Source: Lujinxingia vulgaris (lineage in GTDB: Bacteria > Myxococcota_A > Bradymonadia > Bradymonadales > Bradymonadaceae). From it: 64,000 nucleotides of DNA. The notes beneath the pieces are model-generated. The model saw nothing but the letters and a program-made list of their open reading frames with translations. It did not search any database and was not told where the DNA came from. A program made the translations under genes and the position numbers. This document shows, piece by piece, positions 47,136 to 55,485 of this stretch. Positions within the stretch are counted from its first letter, which is position 1, and every line of letters starts with the position of its first letter. The stretch lies in NCBI RefSeq assembly GCF_007997005.1, contig NZ_VOSL01000060.1:35004-99003 (forward strand), read 5' to 3'.

Positions 47136-47342
47136 ATGAACGCGATGACTCACTTAAAAGGTAGGCTGGTCGAAGCCCTGACGCGTCTTCATCACGAAGA
47201 GAGCGGCGTGGCCTACACCGAATACCTGATCATCTTCTCGCTGATCTCGATTGGCGCGACCATCGCGTTGATCTCGACGGCGGTCTACGTCAAAGCCTAC
47301 CGCGACTTCCTCGTGTGGTGGCTGGCCCACCCTGCGGTCTGA
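47136..47342 (+). CDS. Flp-family (type IVb) pilin, atypical
   Basis: A 68-residue prepilin-like protein. The Flp hallmark is visible: a polar leader ending in Gly, then G-VAYTEYLIIF, where the conserved Glu-Tyr pair follows the cleavage Gly. A hydrophobic helix (YLIIFSLISIGATIALISTA) completes the pilin core. The C-terminus is aromatic (YRDFLVWWLAHPAV), unlike the second pilin, so it may be a minor or inner-membrane-anchoring subunit. GAGGATCCC precedes the ATG at 47136, and a sigma-54 type promoter lies upstream. It is processed, by inference, by the prepilin peptidase at 50361-50969. Confidence 0.85.
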   Translation: MNAMTHLKGRLVEALTRLHHEESGVAYTEYLIIFSLISIGATIALISTAVYVKAYRDFLVWWLAHPAV

Positions 47343-47437
47343 GGTCGTGGGGACTCGATCCCGAGGATCGTGCCAGATTGGCACACTTCGGGTTCAAAGT
47401 TGCACCGAATCACCCCGTTTCACTTTTTTTCAACACC

Positions 47438-47453
47438 TGGCACACTCGTTGCT
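47438..47453 (+). promoter_or_regulatory. Sigma-54 type promoter of second Flp pilin
   Basis: TGGCACACTCGTTGCT matches the RpoN consensus closely (TGGCAC, GG-N10-GC, TTGCT). It lies about 95 bp before the second pilin start, a normal leader length. Sigma-54 control of pilins is established in Myxococcus and Geobacter, through PilS/PilR or related regulators. Confidence 0.85.
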
Positions 47454-47548
47454 GTAATACTCACCCGAAGCGCCCAAACAGCGCGTCGAGTGAATCTTCA
47501 CAAACCGGCCTGTCGACTGGCAGACCAAACCCCTGGGAGGCACCCCCG

Positions 47549-47755
47549 ATGGAAAACGTCAAGAACCTGCTCATCTCGCTGCACAACGACGAAGACGGCG
47601 CCACTGCCACCGAGTACATCATCCTGCTCGTGCTCATCGCCTGCTTCGTGATCATGATCGTCAAGGCCTTCGGTGGCACGGTCGCTAAGAAGTTCCAGGA
47701 TGCGAACACCGACGTTAAGACCAACGTCGACTTCTCCAGCCGCCCGACCGGCTGA
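47549..47755 (+). CDS. flp: Flp-family (type IVb) pilin
   Basis: A 68-residue major-pilin candidate. The leader MENVKNLLISLHNDEDG ends at the cleavage Gly; mature ATATEYIILLVLIACF carries the conserved Thr-Glu-Tyr motif of Tad/Flp pilins, followed by the hydrophobic assembly helix and a polar tail (KKFQDANTDVKTNVDFSSRP). Length and motif are those of classical Flp. GGGAGG precedes the ATG. It has its own sigma-54 type promoter and a double-hairpin terminator, so it is a high-output single-gene unit. The Tad ATPase and secretin are not in the window. Confidence 0.95.
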   Translation: MENVKNLLISLHNDEDGATATEYIILLVLIACFVIMIVKAFGGTVAKKFQDANTDVKTNVDFSSRPTG

Positions 47756-47775
47756 TCGACGCCTGATCGCGACCT

Positions 47776-47835
47776 GGAGCACCTTGGTGCTCCGGGCAGA
47801 GAGCCCGCCATGATTCGTGGCGGGCTCTTGTTGTT
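47776..47835 (+). terminator. Tandem terminator after the pilin
   Basis: Two hairpins in a row: GGAGCACC / GGTGCTCC with a TT loop, and AGAGCCCGCCA / TGGCGGGCTCT with a 7-nt loop, the second followed by TGTTGTTT. Confidence 0.88.
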
Positions 47836-48041
47836 TCAGCGCCGGGCTCGGCAGCGCGCTGCCACCACGCGGAGCGCTTCATCGCCCGCAACGCGCGTGC
47901 TAAGGTCGGCGCATCCGGCATCATCGCCCCCGGGCTCCTCACCCGTCACACTCGCCCGGGGCGGCAAGGCCGACACAAGGCATGGGCTTGCCATACGACG
48001 GGCGGTCCGGCGAGCGGGTCCCGCCCCAGGTTGAGGTGATT

Positions 48042-50225
48042 ATGGTCGTCGTGTTCACGCTGACGATTTTCTTGAGCGCGCTGCTGCTCTTCGGGGTGCA
48101 GCCGATGGCCGGCAAGATGCTCCTTCCCTTTCTGGGCGGGACCCCGGGGGTATGGAACACCTGCATGATGTTCTTTCAGGCGGTGCTGCTCCTGGGCTAC
48201 CTCTGGGCCCACGGGATCGCCCGACTGCGCGCGCTCCCGCAGCTTCTCTTGCAGCTCGGGCTGCTGGGCGTGGCGGTGGTGGCGCTGCCTCTGAGCATGA
48301 ACCGCATGGACTTCTCCAGCGAGTGGCTTGTGCACCAGCCGGTGCTCTGGCTTGTGGCCGCTCTGGGGCTGGGGGTGGGGCTCCCCTTTATGGCGCTCTC
48401 CACCTCCTCGCCACTCTTGCAGGCCTGGTTTGCGCGCCAGGATCACCCCCGGGCTCACGACCCCTACTTTCTGTACGCGGCCAGCAACGCCGGCAGCCTG
48501 CTGGCGCTTCTGGCCTTTCCGCTGCTCGTTGAGCCCCTCTTCGGGGTGCGCGAGCAGGCTACCTGGTGGAGCGGGGGCTTTGTCGTGCTCGCGATTCTGA
48601 TGGGCATCTGCGGGGTGATGACCCTGAGAGCCTCACCGGGCTATCAGGGCAAAACATCCGCCGCGCACCAGGCCGACAGCGACGACGATGCGCCCGCGCC
48701 GACCTCGCGCCAGAAGGGGTTGTGGATCCTCTACGCCTTCGTCCCCTCGAGCCTTATGCTCGGTGTGACCACGTACATCACCACCGATGTGGCCGCCTTT
48801 CCGCTGCTCTGGGTGATCCCGCTGGCGATCTTCATCGCCTCATTCATCGTGGTCTTCTCCTCGATCAAGCTCAACCTCCCGCTGCTGGGGCGCGTGATGA
48901 GCCTGCTGGGCACCGCGCTTCTGATCGGCTGGATGATGGGGGCCACAAACCCCGCCTGGCTGCTGCTGCCGCTGCACGTGGTCTTCTTTGCGCTGGTCAC
49001 CCTGGTGCTGCACGGCCGCCTGGCGGCCAGCCGCCCCTCGGCGAAGTACCTCACCGGGTTTTACCTCTACATGTCGATCGGCGGGCTGCTCGGCGGGGTC
49101 TTTAATACCCTGCTCGCCCCGCTGCTTTTTACCAACATCTGGGAGTACCCCCTGGTGCTGATCCTGGCCTGCGCGCTGCGACCGCAGTCGGCGGCCGACC
49201 TGGCCGATCCGGACCGCCCCTGGAAGCGCGCCGCCCCCTTTGTGGCCACCGCGTTGATGCTGGGGAGCGTGTGGCTGCTCAAGCGCAGCGAGATCGCCCA
49301 CGCCGATGTCTTCAGCTTTGTGCTGCTGGCCGTCCCGGCGGTCATCGCCTACAGCCAGGTGGAGCGTCCGGCCCGCTTCGGGCTTGGACTTCTGGGCATC
49401 TTTGTGGCCGCCTCACTGGTGAGCGTGGAGTACGACACGGTCTTCAAAAAACGCACCTTCTACGGGGTCGTCGAGATCCTGAAGTCGGATACCGAGTACC
49501 GCATGATCCACGGCGGAACCTTCCACGGCCACGCCCTGATCGACGATGAGGGCTGCACACCCCAGAACTACTACGATCTGCGCGGACCGATGGGCAGCCT
49601 CTTTGAGATCTACCGCGAGCATGTCACCCCCCGGCGTCTGGCGGTGATCGGGCTGGGGCTGGGCTCGCACGCCTGCTACGCCGAGCCTGAAGATACGCTG
49701 ACTTTCTATGAGCTCGATCCGGTGGTGGTCGAGGCGGCCAAAGGCTTTGGCAACGTGGGCCGCTCACCCGCCGCCGAGGTCGACTACGTGGCCGGCGATG
49801 CCCGCATTCAGCTCCAGGAGCGCGAGTACAGCGAGCCTTATGGCATGCTCATCATCGATGCCTTCAGCTCCGACGCCATCCCCATTCACCTTTTGACGGT
49901 CGAGGCGATGGAGCTCTACCTCTCGCGCATTGAGCACGACGGGATGATCGCCGTTCATATCTCGAACCGCTACTTCGACCTGATCCCGGTGCTTGAGGGC
50001 CTGGCCGAGGCCCATGATCTGGAGTTTCGTGTGGTGGATGATGTGCACTTAAGCGATCAGGAGATCGCCGAGGGTCGGGTCGCCTCGACCTGGGGCGTGC
50101 TCACCCGCGACGCCGAGAAGGCCCGGGCGCTTGAGACGCTCGATCCTCGCTGGCAGACCTACGACGGCCCGGCGGTCACCTGGACGGATAATCACGCGGC
50201 GGTCAACGGCCTGTGGATCTTCTAA
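48042..50225 (+). CDS. Fused MFS-type membrane protein with spermidine-synthase-like domain
   Basis: A 727-residue protein. The first ~460 residues form 10-12 membrane helices beginning LTIFLSALLLFGVQPMAGKM, the known N-terminal of the fused MFS/spermidine-synthase family; a polar loop lies near 215-230. Residues about 470-727 are a SAM-methyltransferase-like spermidine synthase fold (FYGVVEILKSD, then RLAVIGLGLGSHAC, LTFYELDPVVVEAA, LIIDAFSSDAIPIHLLT). The catalytic Asp expected in spermidine synthase is present as IIDAFSSDA. GAGGTGATT precedes the ATG at 48042. The family is widespread but not biochemically settled; polyamine synthesis coupled to transport is the usual hypothesis. Monocistronic. 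Confidence 0.9.
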   Translation: MVVVFTLTIFLSALLLFGVQPMAGKMLLPFLGGTPGVWNTCMMFFQAVLLLGYLWAHGIARLRALPQLLLQLGLLGVAVVALPLSMNRMDFSSEWLVHQPVLWLVAALGLGVGLPFMALSTSSPLLQAWFARQDHPRAHDPYFLYAASNAGSLLALLAFPLLVEPLFGVREQATWWSGGFVVLAILMGICGVMTLRASPGYQGKTSAAHQADSDDDAPAPTSRQKGLWILYAFVPSSLMLGVTTYITTDVAAFPLLWVIPLAIFIASFIVVFSSIKLNLPLLGRVMSLLGTALLIGWMMGATNPAWLLLPLHVVFFALVTLVLHGRLAASRPSAKYLTGFYLYMSIGGLLGGVFNTLLAPLLFTNIWEYPLVLILACALRPQSAADLADPDRPWKRAAPFVATALMLGSVWLLKRSEIAHADVFSFVLLAVPAVIAYSQVERPARFGLGLLGIFVAASLVSVEYDTVFKKRTFYGVVEILKSDTEYRMIHGGTFHGHALIDDEGCTPQNYYDLRGPMGSLFEIYREHVTPRRLAVIGLGLGSHACYAEPEDTLTFYELDPVVVEAAKGFGNVGRSPAAEVDYVAGDARIQLQEREYSEPYGMLIIDAFSSDAIPIHLLTVEAMELYLSRIEHDGMIAVHISNRYFDLIPVLEGLAEAHDLEFRVVDDVHLSDQEIAEGRVASTWGVLTRDAEKARALETLDPRWQTYDGPAVTWTDNHAAVNGLWIF

Positions 50226-50360
50226 GCGCTGCAGCAGGGCGGTGCCAGAAGTGGCCACCGTGCGACATCCTGTCACGATCTGCGCGGCACGCGCTTTCCG
50301 ACCCCACGCCGCCGCTGAGGTGTTCCAAGACCTCCCCCGCACTCTGATGAGGCTAGCTCG

Positions 50361-50969
50361 ATGCAACCTTTTACCGAACTTCCCCTCTGGTCCCAGCTCC
50401 TGGTGATGGTGCCCCTGGTGGTCATCTGCCTGATCGCGGCGATCACCGACTTTCGGGAGCGCAAGGTGTACAACACCTTCACCTACCCCGGCGTGATCAT
50501 CGGCCTTGTGGCCCACACCCTGGCCTTTGGCTGGGCGGGGCTGGGCTCGGGGCTGCTGGCGGCGTTTACGGTGCTGGTGGTGGGGATCATCATCCTGCCC
50601 TTTCGCTGGCTGGGCGGCGGCGACATCAAACTTCTGGCGATGATCGGGGCCTTTGTGGGCTTCTCCGGCCTCTACGTGGTCTTTTTCTATGCGACCCTTG
50701 TGGGGCTGGCGATGGGCATTACCCTCTCGGTGGCCAACGGCTACATCACCGAGCTTATCAAACGCTTGTGGCTGGTGATGAAGGCGATGTTCTTCAGCAT
50801 CACCTCGCGCACCAACCTGGGCGTGAAGATGGAGACCGACGAGCGCGCCTACCTGCCCTTTGCCATCCCGATCTTTTTCGGAGTGCTTCTGGCGCTGACC
50901 GACGCGTACGCCGGCTGGCCGCTGTGGCTCGACGGACTTCGCCTGTGGATGAGTGACTCGCTTCTATGA
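50361..50969 (+). CDS. Prepilin peptidase, A24 family (TadV/CpaA-type)
   Basis: A 202-residue membrane aspartic protease. The two catalytic Asp lie in AAITDFRERKVYN and FRWLGGGDIKLLAM (GxGD motif), the A24A signature. Six to seven membrane helices are visible and there is no N-terminal methylase domain, so it is the short TadV/CpaA form that cuts Flp prepilins after the conserved Gly. GAGG lies about ten bases before the ATG. Its stop overlaps the thiO start (ATGA), an unexpected coupling. It likely processes the two pilins 3 kb upstream. Confidence 0.93.
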   Translation: MQPFTELPLWSQLLVMVPLVVICLIAAITDFRERKVYNTFTYPGVIIGLVAHTLAFGWAGLGSGLLAAFTVLVVGIIILPFRWLGGGDIKLLAMIGAFVGFSGLYVVFFYATLVGLAMGITLSVANGYITELIKRLWLVMKAMFFSITSRTNLGVKMETDERAYLPFAIPIFFGVLLALTDAYAGWPLWLDGLRLWMSDSLL

Positions 50970-52099
50970 GCTCCAAGCAACACGCAATCGTTATCGGTGG
51001 GGGGGTTGCCGGGCTGGGGGCGGCCTGGCGTCTGGTGCAGGAGGGCTGGGAGGTCGACGTCTTCGACCGCCACACTCCCGGCTTTGGCGCGAGCATGCGC
51101 GCCGCCGGCATGCTCGCGCCGGCAGCCGAGGCCCATTTTGAGGAGGAGCTGCAGCTGGGGCTCGGCCAGGCAAGCCTGGCGCTCTACCCGGACTTTGTGC
51201 GTGAGCTTCAGGAGGAGAGCGGCGTCGATGTGGACTACCGCAGCCAGGGCACGCTCATGGTGGGCATCGATCGCGACGACGCCGAGGCCCTGGCCCATGT
51301 GCATCGCTACCACCAGAAACTGGAGCTGCCCGTAGAGCAGCTCTCAGGCGATCAGGCGCGCACCATCGAGCCAGGCCTCTCCCCCACCATCACCATGGGG
51401 CTCTTTTGCCCCTCCGATCACCAGGTGCATCCTCAGCGGCTGATGGAGGCCCTCGCCCGAGCCTTTGAGGCCCGCGGCGGGCGGCTGCACACCCACACCG
51501 GGGTTCGCGCAGTCCGCCTCGACGACGCGGCCGGGCGGGTGCGCGGCGTCACCCTCGACGATGGCAGCCACATCGACGCGCCCCACGTGCTCGTGGCCAA
51601 CGGCGCCTGGGCCCGCAAGCTCGAGGGCCTCCCCCGCGGCATCCTCCCCCACATCCGGGCGGTCCGCGGCCAGGTCCTGGTGGTGGGGCTTGGAGACCCG
51701 CCTCTGTGCCAGCATGTCATTCGCGCTCCCGACGCCTACCTGGTCCCGCGCGCCGGCGACCAGGCCGGCGGCGAGCTCGTGGTGGGCGCGACCAGCGAGG
51801 AGCGGGGCTTTGACGCCCGGCTCACCGCCGGCGGGGTCTTCGAGCTTCTGCGCGGCGCCTGGGAGACCCTCCCCGGCATCTACGATGCCCCCATCCTCGA
51901 CCAGTGGGTGGGCTTTCGCCCCGTCTCCCTGGCCAACCTCCCGGCGCTGGGCCCCACCTCCATCGAGGGCCTCTTCACCTCCCTGGGCCACGGCCGAAAC
52001 GGCATCCTGCTGGCACCTCTGAGCGCGCAGTCGGTCAGCGCGATGATGCGCGGTGAAGATCCTCATCCGGTCGTGCGTCAACTTCTTCGGCGCGGGTAG
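50966..52099 (+). CDS. thiO: Glycine oxidase (thiazole branch of thiamine synthesis)
   Basis: A 377-residue FAD enzyme of the D-amino-acid-oxidase superfamily that makes dehydroglycine for ThiG. The FAD Rossmann motif is AIVIGGGVAGLGAAWRLVQE near the N-terminus, followed by ASMRAAGMLAPAAEAHFEEE, typical of ThiO, and the C-terminal LDQWVGFRPVSLANLPALGP and SLGHGRNGILLAP. It is translationally coupled to the prepilin peptidase. thiD is 7 kb away; other thi genes are absent. A related sarcosine or glycine oxidase role is possible but ThiO fits best. Confidence 0.92.
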   Translation: MSSKQHAIVIGGGVAGLGAAWRLVQEGWEVDVFDRHTPGFGASMRAAGMLAPAAEAHFEEELQLGLGQASLALYPDFVRELQEESGVDVDYRSQGTLMVGIDRDDAEALAHVHRYHQKLELPVEQLSGDQARTIEPGLSPTITMGLFCPSDHQVHPQRLMEALARAFEARGGRLHTHTGVRAVRLDDAAGRVRGVTLDDGSHIDAPHVLVANGAWARKLEGLPRGILPHIRAVRGQVLVVGLGDPPLCQHVIRAPDAYLVPRAGDQAGGELVVGATSEERGFDARLTAGGVFELLRGAWETLPGIYDAPILDQWVGFRPVSLANLPALGPTSIEGLFTSLGHGRNGILLAPLSAQSVSAMMRGEDPHPVVRQLLRRG

Positions 52100-52233
52100 C
52101 TTCCGCCCCCATCTGCGCGCGGTTGCCGTCGTGGCGAGGTTTCGGGTATCACTGCCCGCGGCCAACGATGCCCCTCTTCGGCCCCCCATGATGACGCACT
52201 GATCTGGATCTCTGGCTCTCCGGGAGCACACGC

Positions 52234-53151
52234 ATGACGTCTCAACGCGCCACGTTTTTGATCGCCTCTTTGCTCACGCTCTCCTCGGCGGCCACCGCCG
52301 CGGCCCAGCAGTCCGATCCCCTCCCGGAGACCTTCTCCGGGGTGCGACCCACCGGCATGGGCAACGCCCTGACGCCCATCGCCGCCGGTGTCGACAGCCT
52401 CTACCACAACCCGGCTGGCCTGGCGCGCGGTGAGATGTACATCCTCGACGGGGCGTTTACCTACACCCCCCAGGGCGGGCTCTTGAGCGCGGGCATCGCC
52501 GACAGCAAGACCAACCCGCAGATCGCCGCCGGGGTGGCCTACTCGTATTACTTCGGCTCCGAAGATCACGCCGATCTCTCCGGCCACGACGTGCGTTTTG
52601 CCGCCGCCGTGCCCGTGATCCCCGAGCGCATCTCCATCGGTGTGGGCGGACGCTACATGCACTTCACCGACTCCTCCCTGCCCGAGATCGCCGACGACGA
52701 AGACAGCCAGGTGCTCTTCAAAGGCTTCAGCGTCGATGTGGGCGCGATGTTTCGCGTCGGCGAGCTGGTGCACCTGGGGGTGACCGGCCAGAACCTCATC
52801 GATCCCTGCCGCGACAACGCGCGCTGCCGCGGCTCGGTGCCCACGCGCATCGGCGGGGGCTTTGGCCTGGGCACGGTCACCAGTTTTCAGCTCACCGGCC
52901 AGGCGATGGTGGACATCACCTCGGCCGACGATCCCATCTTCGACTTCGGGGTGGGCCTGGAGTACCTGGCGGCCAATGTCATCCCGCTGCGGGTGGGCTT
53001 TGAGCGCCGTGGCTTCTTCGATCGCAATCTGATCACCGCCGGCTTCGGGTGGCGCTCCCAGGCCGCAGGGCTCGACGTCTCGTACCGCCACGACCTCAAC
53101 CAGAGCTCGAAGTTTGGTTATGTGGCCGGCGGCTTCTCCGTCTATTTCTGA
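52234..53151 (+). CDS. Outer-membrane beta-barrel protein, PorV/FadL-like
   Basis: A 305-residue exported protein. The signal peptide is FLIASLLTLSSAATAAAQQ. It has a PorV/PQ-like start (GVRPTGMGNALTPIAAGVD, then SLYHNPAGLARGEM), which is the motif of the UPF0164/PorV/FadL-type barrels. The remainder alternates short hydrophobic strands with turns and ends in an aromatic C-terminal residue (Phe), as expected for BAM-dependent barrels. Likely a porin or lipid/hydrophobe transporter. GGGAG lies seven bases before the ATG. Neighbours do not reveal the substrate. Confidence 0.85.
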   Translation: MTSQRATFLIASLLTLSSAATAAAQQSDPLPETFSGVRPTGMGNALTPIAAGVDSLYHNPAGLARGEMYILDGAFTYTPQGGLLSAGIADSKTNPQIAAGVAYSYYFGSEDHADLSGHDVRFAAAVPVIPERISIGVGGRYMHFTDSSLPEIADDEDSQVLFKGFSVDVGAMFRVGELVHLGVTGQNLIDPCRDNARCRGSVPTRIGGGFGLGTVTSFQLTGQAMVDITSADDPIFDFGVGLEYLAANVIPLRVGFERRGFFDRNLITAGFGWRSQAAGLDVSYRHDLNQSSKFGYVAGGFSVYF

Positions 53152-53575
53152 GCGCAAGCGCTGCCAGGCCCTCGGTCGGCGTTGGGGAAAACTTTCGATC
53201 GACGGCCGCGCCGCCCTGCTCTACCCTGCCTTCCATTCCACCTTGCCGTAGCTGTAGGTCGTCCACCGAAACTCGGGTGTAAGACGACCGCCTCATACCG
53301 CGTCAGAGCACTGCGCCCAGGCCGCGCTATGCTCGCCGGGATGTGTCCGGGCGGACGCGGTGCCTAGATTTCTAGTTTGATCGTCGTTCAGGTCTTCCTG
53401 CCGTGGCGACACCCCGACGTCGAATAGAACAGTCGGCCGTGGTGTTTTGTCTGCGAGATCTTTGAAACGTCGATCCTCACCGCAGCATCTCTGCAGGTGA
53501 GTTCGCATTCTGGTCCGCTCCGGGTCTTCGATACACCCGGGTCCGGACAACTTCCGTGAAGGGGGTATCGACTTT
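53152..53575. other. Gene-free region upstream of the sigma factor gene
   Basis: About 420 bp with no supportable gene, between co-directional genes. It presumably contains the promoter and leader of the sigma factor; the leader could allow post-transcriptional control of rpoH-type messages. I see no clear promoter, thermosensor or RNA element by eye. Confidence 0.45.
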
Positions 53576-54643
53576 ATGACTACCCAAAATCCCAAACCCA
53601 ACGAATCGACCACCTCGAACGTTGAAGTGCTCGTCGACAAAGCCAAGCACAGCAGCGTCAAGCTCAAGGGCACCGATCAGGAGATGGGGCTTGATGCCGG
53701 CTCGCTCAATGACGCCTCCGAGCTCTTTGGCGACCTGAGCCTGCCGATGATGCGTGGCTCCAATCTCAACCTGCCGGCCAGCGCCGACCCGCTGACCGCC
53801 TACCTGGCCCGCCTCAACTACATCGAGCCCCTGCCCGCCGATGAGCAGCAGGAGCTGGCCGAGCGCTACGTCAACGAAAACGACCGCAACGCCGGCAAGA
53901 TGCTCATCCTCACCAACCTGCGCCTGGTGGTGAAGCTGGCTCGCGAATACCAGCGGCGCTGGACCAACCTCCTCGACCTGATTCAGGAGGGTAACGTGGG
54001 ACTGGCCGAGGCGGTCACGCGCTACGATCCGTACCGCGGCGTGAAATTCACAAGCTACGCCCAGTACTGGATCCGGGCGATGATTCTCAACTACTTGATG
54101 AATCATCTGCACCCGGTCAAGATCGGTAGCTCGCGCGCCGGGCGTAAGCTCTTTTATAACCTCAAAAAGGCGCGCCGTGAGCTGATGCGTCAGGGGCACC
54201 CCAACCCCACCCCGGCGCTGATCGCCGACTACCTCGATGTCGATGAGAGCGAGGTGGTGCGCGTGGCCGCCCAACTCGACGCCCCGCCGGTTTACCTCGA
54301 CGCCCAGGCGCCGGGGCATGAGAAGACCACCGTCGGCGAGTTGATGCACTCGGAGACGGCCGACCCCGAGGAGTTGGTCACCGACTATGACCTGGCCACA
54401 CGCCTGCGCGAGGCCATCAACGCCTTTGGCGAGAACCTCGACGATGAGCGCGAGATGACCATCTGGTTTGATCGTATGATCGCCGAGGAGCCCCGTAGTC
54501 TGGTCGATCTTGGCGAGTACTGGGGCGTCTCCAAAGAGCGCATCCGCCAGGTCGAGGTGCAGATCCGTGACGACTTCCGCCGCTTTCTGCTCGACCGCCT
54601 GGGTGATGAGGTCAAGCTCGACTTCCTCGATCAGCTCGGCTGA
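53576..54643 (+). CDS. rpoH: RpoH-like sigma-70 family factor
   Basis: A 355-residue sigma factor. A ~65-residue N-terminal extension precedes region 1.2 (LTAYLARLNYIEPLPADEQQ). Region 2 is clear (ILTNLRLVVKLAREYQRRWT, NLLDLIQEGNVGLAEAVTRY, KFTSYAQYWIRAMILNY). The segment RKLFYNLKKARREL matches the RpoH box QRKLFFNLRK of sigma-32. Region 4 ends with LGEYWGVSKERIRQVEVQIR, the DNA-binding helix-turn-helix for the -35 element. It is longer than E. coli RpoH (about 285) because of the N-terminal and region 4 insertions. It probably directs a heat-shock or other stress regulon. AAGGGGG precedes the ATG at ten bases. Followed by a strong terminator. Confidence 0.85.
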   Translation: MTTQNPKPNESTTSNVEVLVDKAKHSSVKLKGTDQEMGLDAGSLNDASELFGDLSLPMMRGSNLNLPASADPLTAYLARLNYIEPLPADEQQELAERYVNENDRNAGKMLILTNLRLVVKLAREYQRRWTNLLDLIQEGNVGLAEAVTRYDPYRGVKFTSYAQYWIRAMILNYLMNHLHPVKIGSSRAGRKLFYNLKKARRELMRQGHPNPTPALIADYLDVDESEVVRVAAQLDAPPVYLDAQAPGHEKTTVGELMHSETADPEELVTDYDLATRLREAINAFGENLDDEREMTIWFDRMIAEEPRSLVDLGEYWGVSKERIRQVEVQIRDDFRRFLLDRLGDEVKLDFLDQLG

Positions 54644-54688
54644 TGCCGAATCGCACCGGGGCCGCGACGCCCTGGCAGCCAGAAAACG

Positions 54689-54722
54689 AAAAAGCCGCCC
54701 CGAGATTCGGGGCGGCTTTTTT
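54689..54722. terminator. Bidirectional intrinsic terminator
   Basis: Perfect stem GCCGCCCCGA / TCGGGGCGGC with A-run left and T6 right, between the sigma factor gene and the convergent lspA. Confidence 0.93.
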
Positions 54723-54747
54723 GATCTTCAAGCGATGCGGGTCGAGC

Positions 54748-55485
54748 TCAGACCTCTTCGATCTGCGCGCCCTCACGTCGCTCGCGCATCACATCACGGA
54801 TCATCTCAATGACCATGAAGGCCACTCCCACGCAGATGAGCGCGTCGGCGATGTTAAAGGTCGGCCAGCGGTGGGCGTCGGTGTACTTCCAGACGATGAA
54901 GTCGGTGACATAGCCGTAGCGCGCGCGGTCGATGAAGTTCCCCAGCGCGCCGCCGGCGATCAGCGCCAGCGCCCAGAGCAGCAGGCGCTGGTCATTTTGC
55001 ACCCCGCGCAGAAGGCCCAGGATGATGAAGACCGCCAGAAGACTCACCGCCAGGAAGAAGGGCTCACGAAACGAGCTGTCTTTATCGGCAAAGATGCCAA
55101 AGGCCGCGCCCGGGTTGCGGGTGTACTGAAAGTCCCAGTAGCCATCAATGACCGTGACTTCGCGGTTGGTCACCTCGATCACCTGCCCGGCCTCAAGCTC
55201 GCTCTCCGGGTGAAGTTGCTGGCCGTCTTCGGTGCGGGTGTAGAGCTGGGCGATGGTCTTGACCTCTTCGGGGCTGTTCGCCTCGAAGGTCTCGGTGAGG
55301 TAGGCCTCCACCGTGGTGCCCTCGGCCTGCTCGGGCACTTCCAGCACGATCGGGTGCGAGAAGAAGCCCGGCCGCTCGGTCGCAAGCCAGCTCTCGGCGT
55401 ACCACTTCGACCACTGGTCGAGCGCCACGCCGATGACCACGATCAGGGCGAAGAGCCCGTATTTCATAAGCGACGCGTTCTTCAT
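54748..55485 (-). CDS. lspA: Lipoprotein signal peptidase (signal peptidase II) with periplasmic insertion
   Basis: A 245-residue membrane aspartic protease that cuts lipoprotein signal peptides. Conserved boxes are DQWSKW in helix 1, RNPGAAFGIF, GGALGNFIDRARYGYVTDFI and TFNIADALICVG, with the catalytic Asp in the last two. Typical LspA is about 160-170 residues; here about 75 extra residues lie between helix 1 and RNPGAAFG, rich in Glu/Thr (EVPEQAEGTTVEAYLTETFE), presumably periplasmic. Its ATG overlaps the ileS stop (ATGA). The many lipoproteins in the window would be its substrates. Confidence 0.95.
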   Translation of the reverse strand: MKNASLMKYGLFALIVVIGVALDQWSKWYAESWLATERPGFFSHPIVLEVPEQAEGTTVEAYLTETFEANSPEEVKTIAQLYTRTEDGQQLHPESELEAGQVIEVTNREVTVIDGYWDFQYTRNPGAAFGIFADKDSSFREPFFLAVSLLAVFIILGLLRGVQNDQRLLLWALALIAGGALGNFIDRARYGYVTDFIVWKYTDAHRWPTFNIADALICVGVAFMVIEMIRDVMRERREGAQIEEV

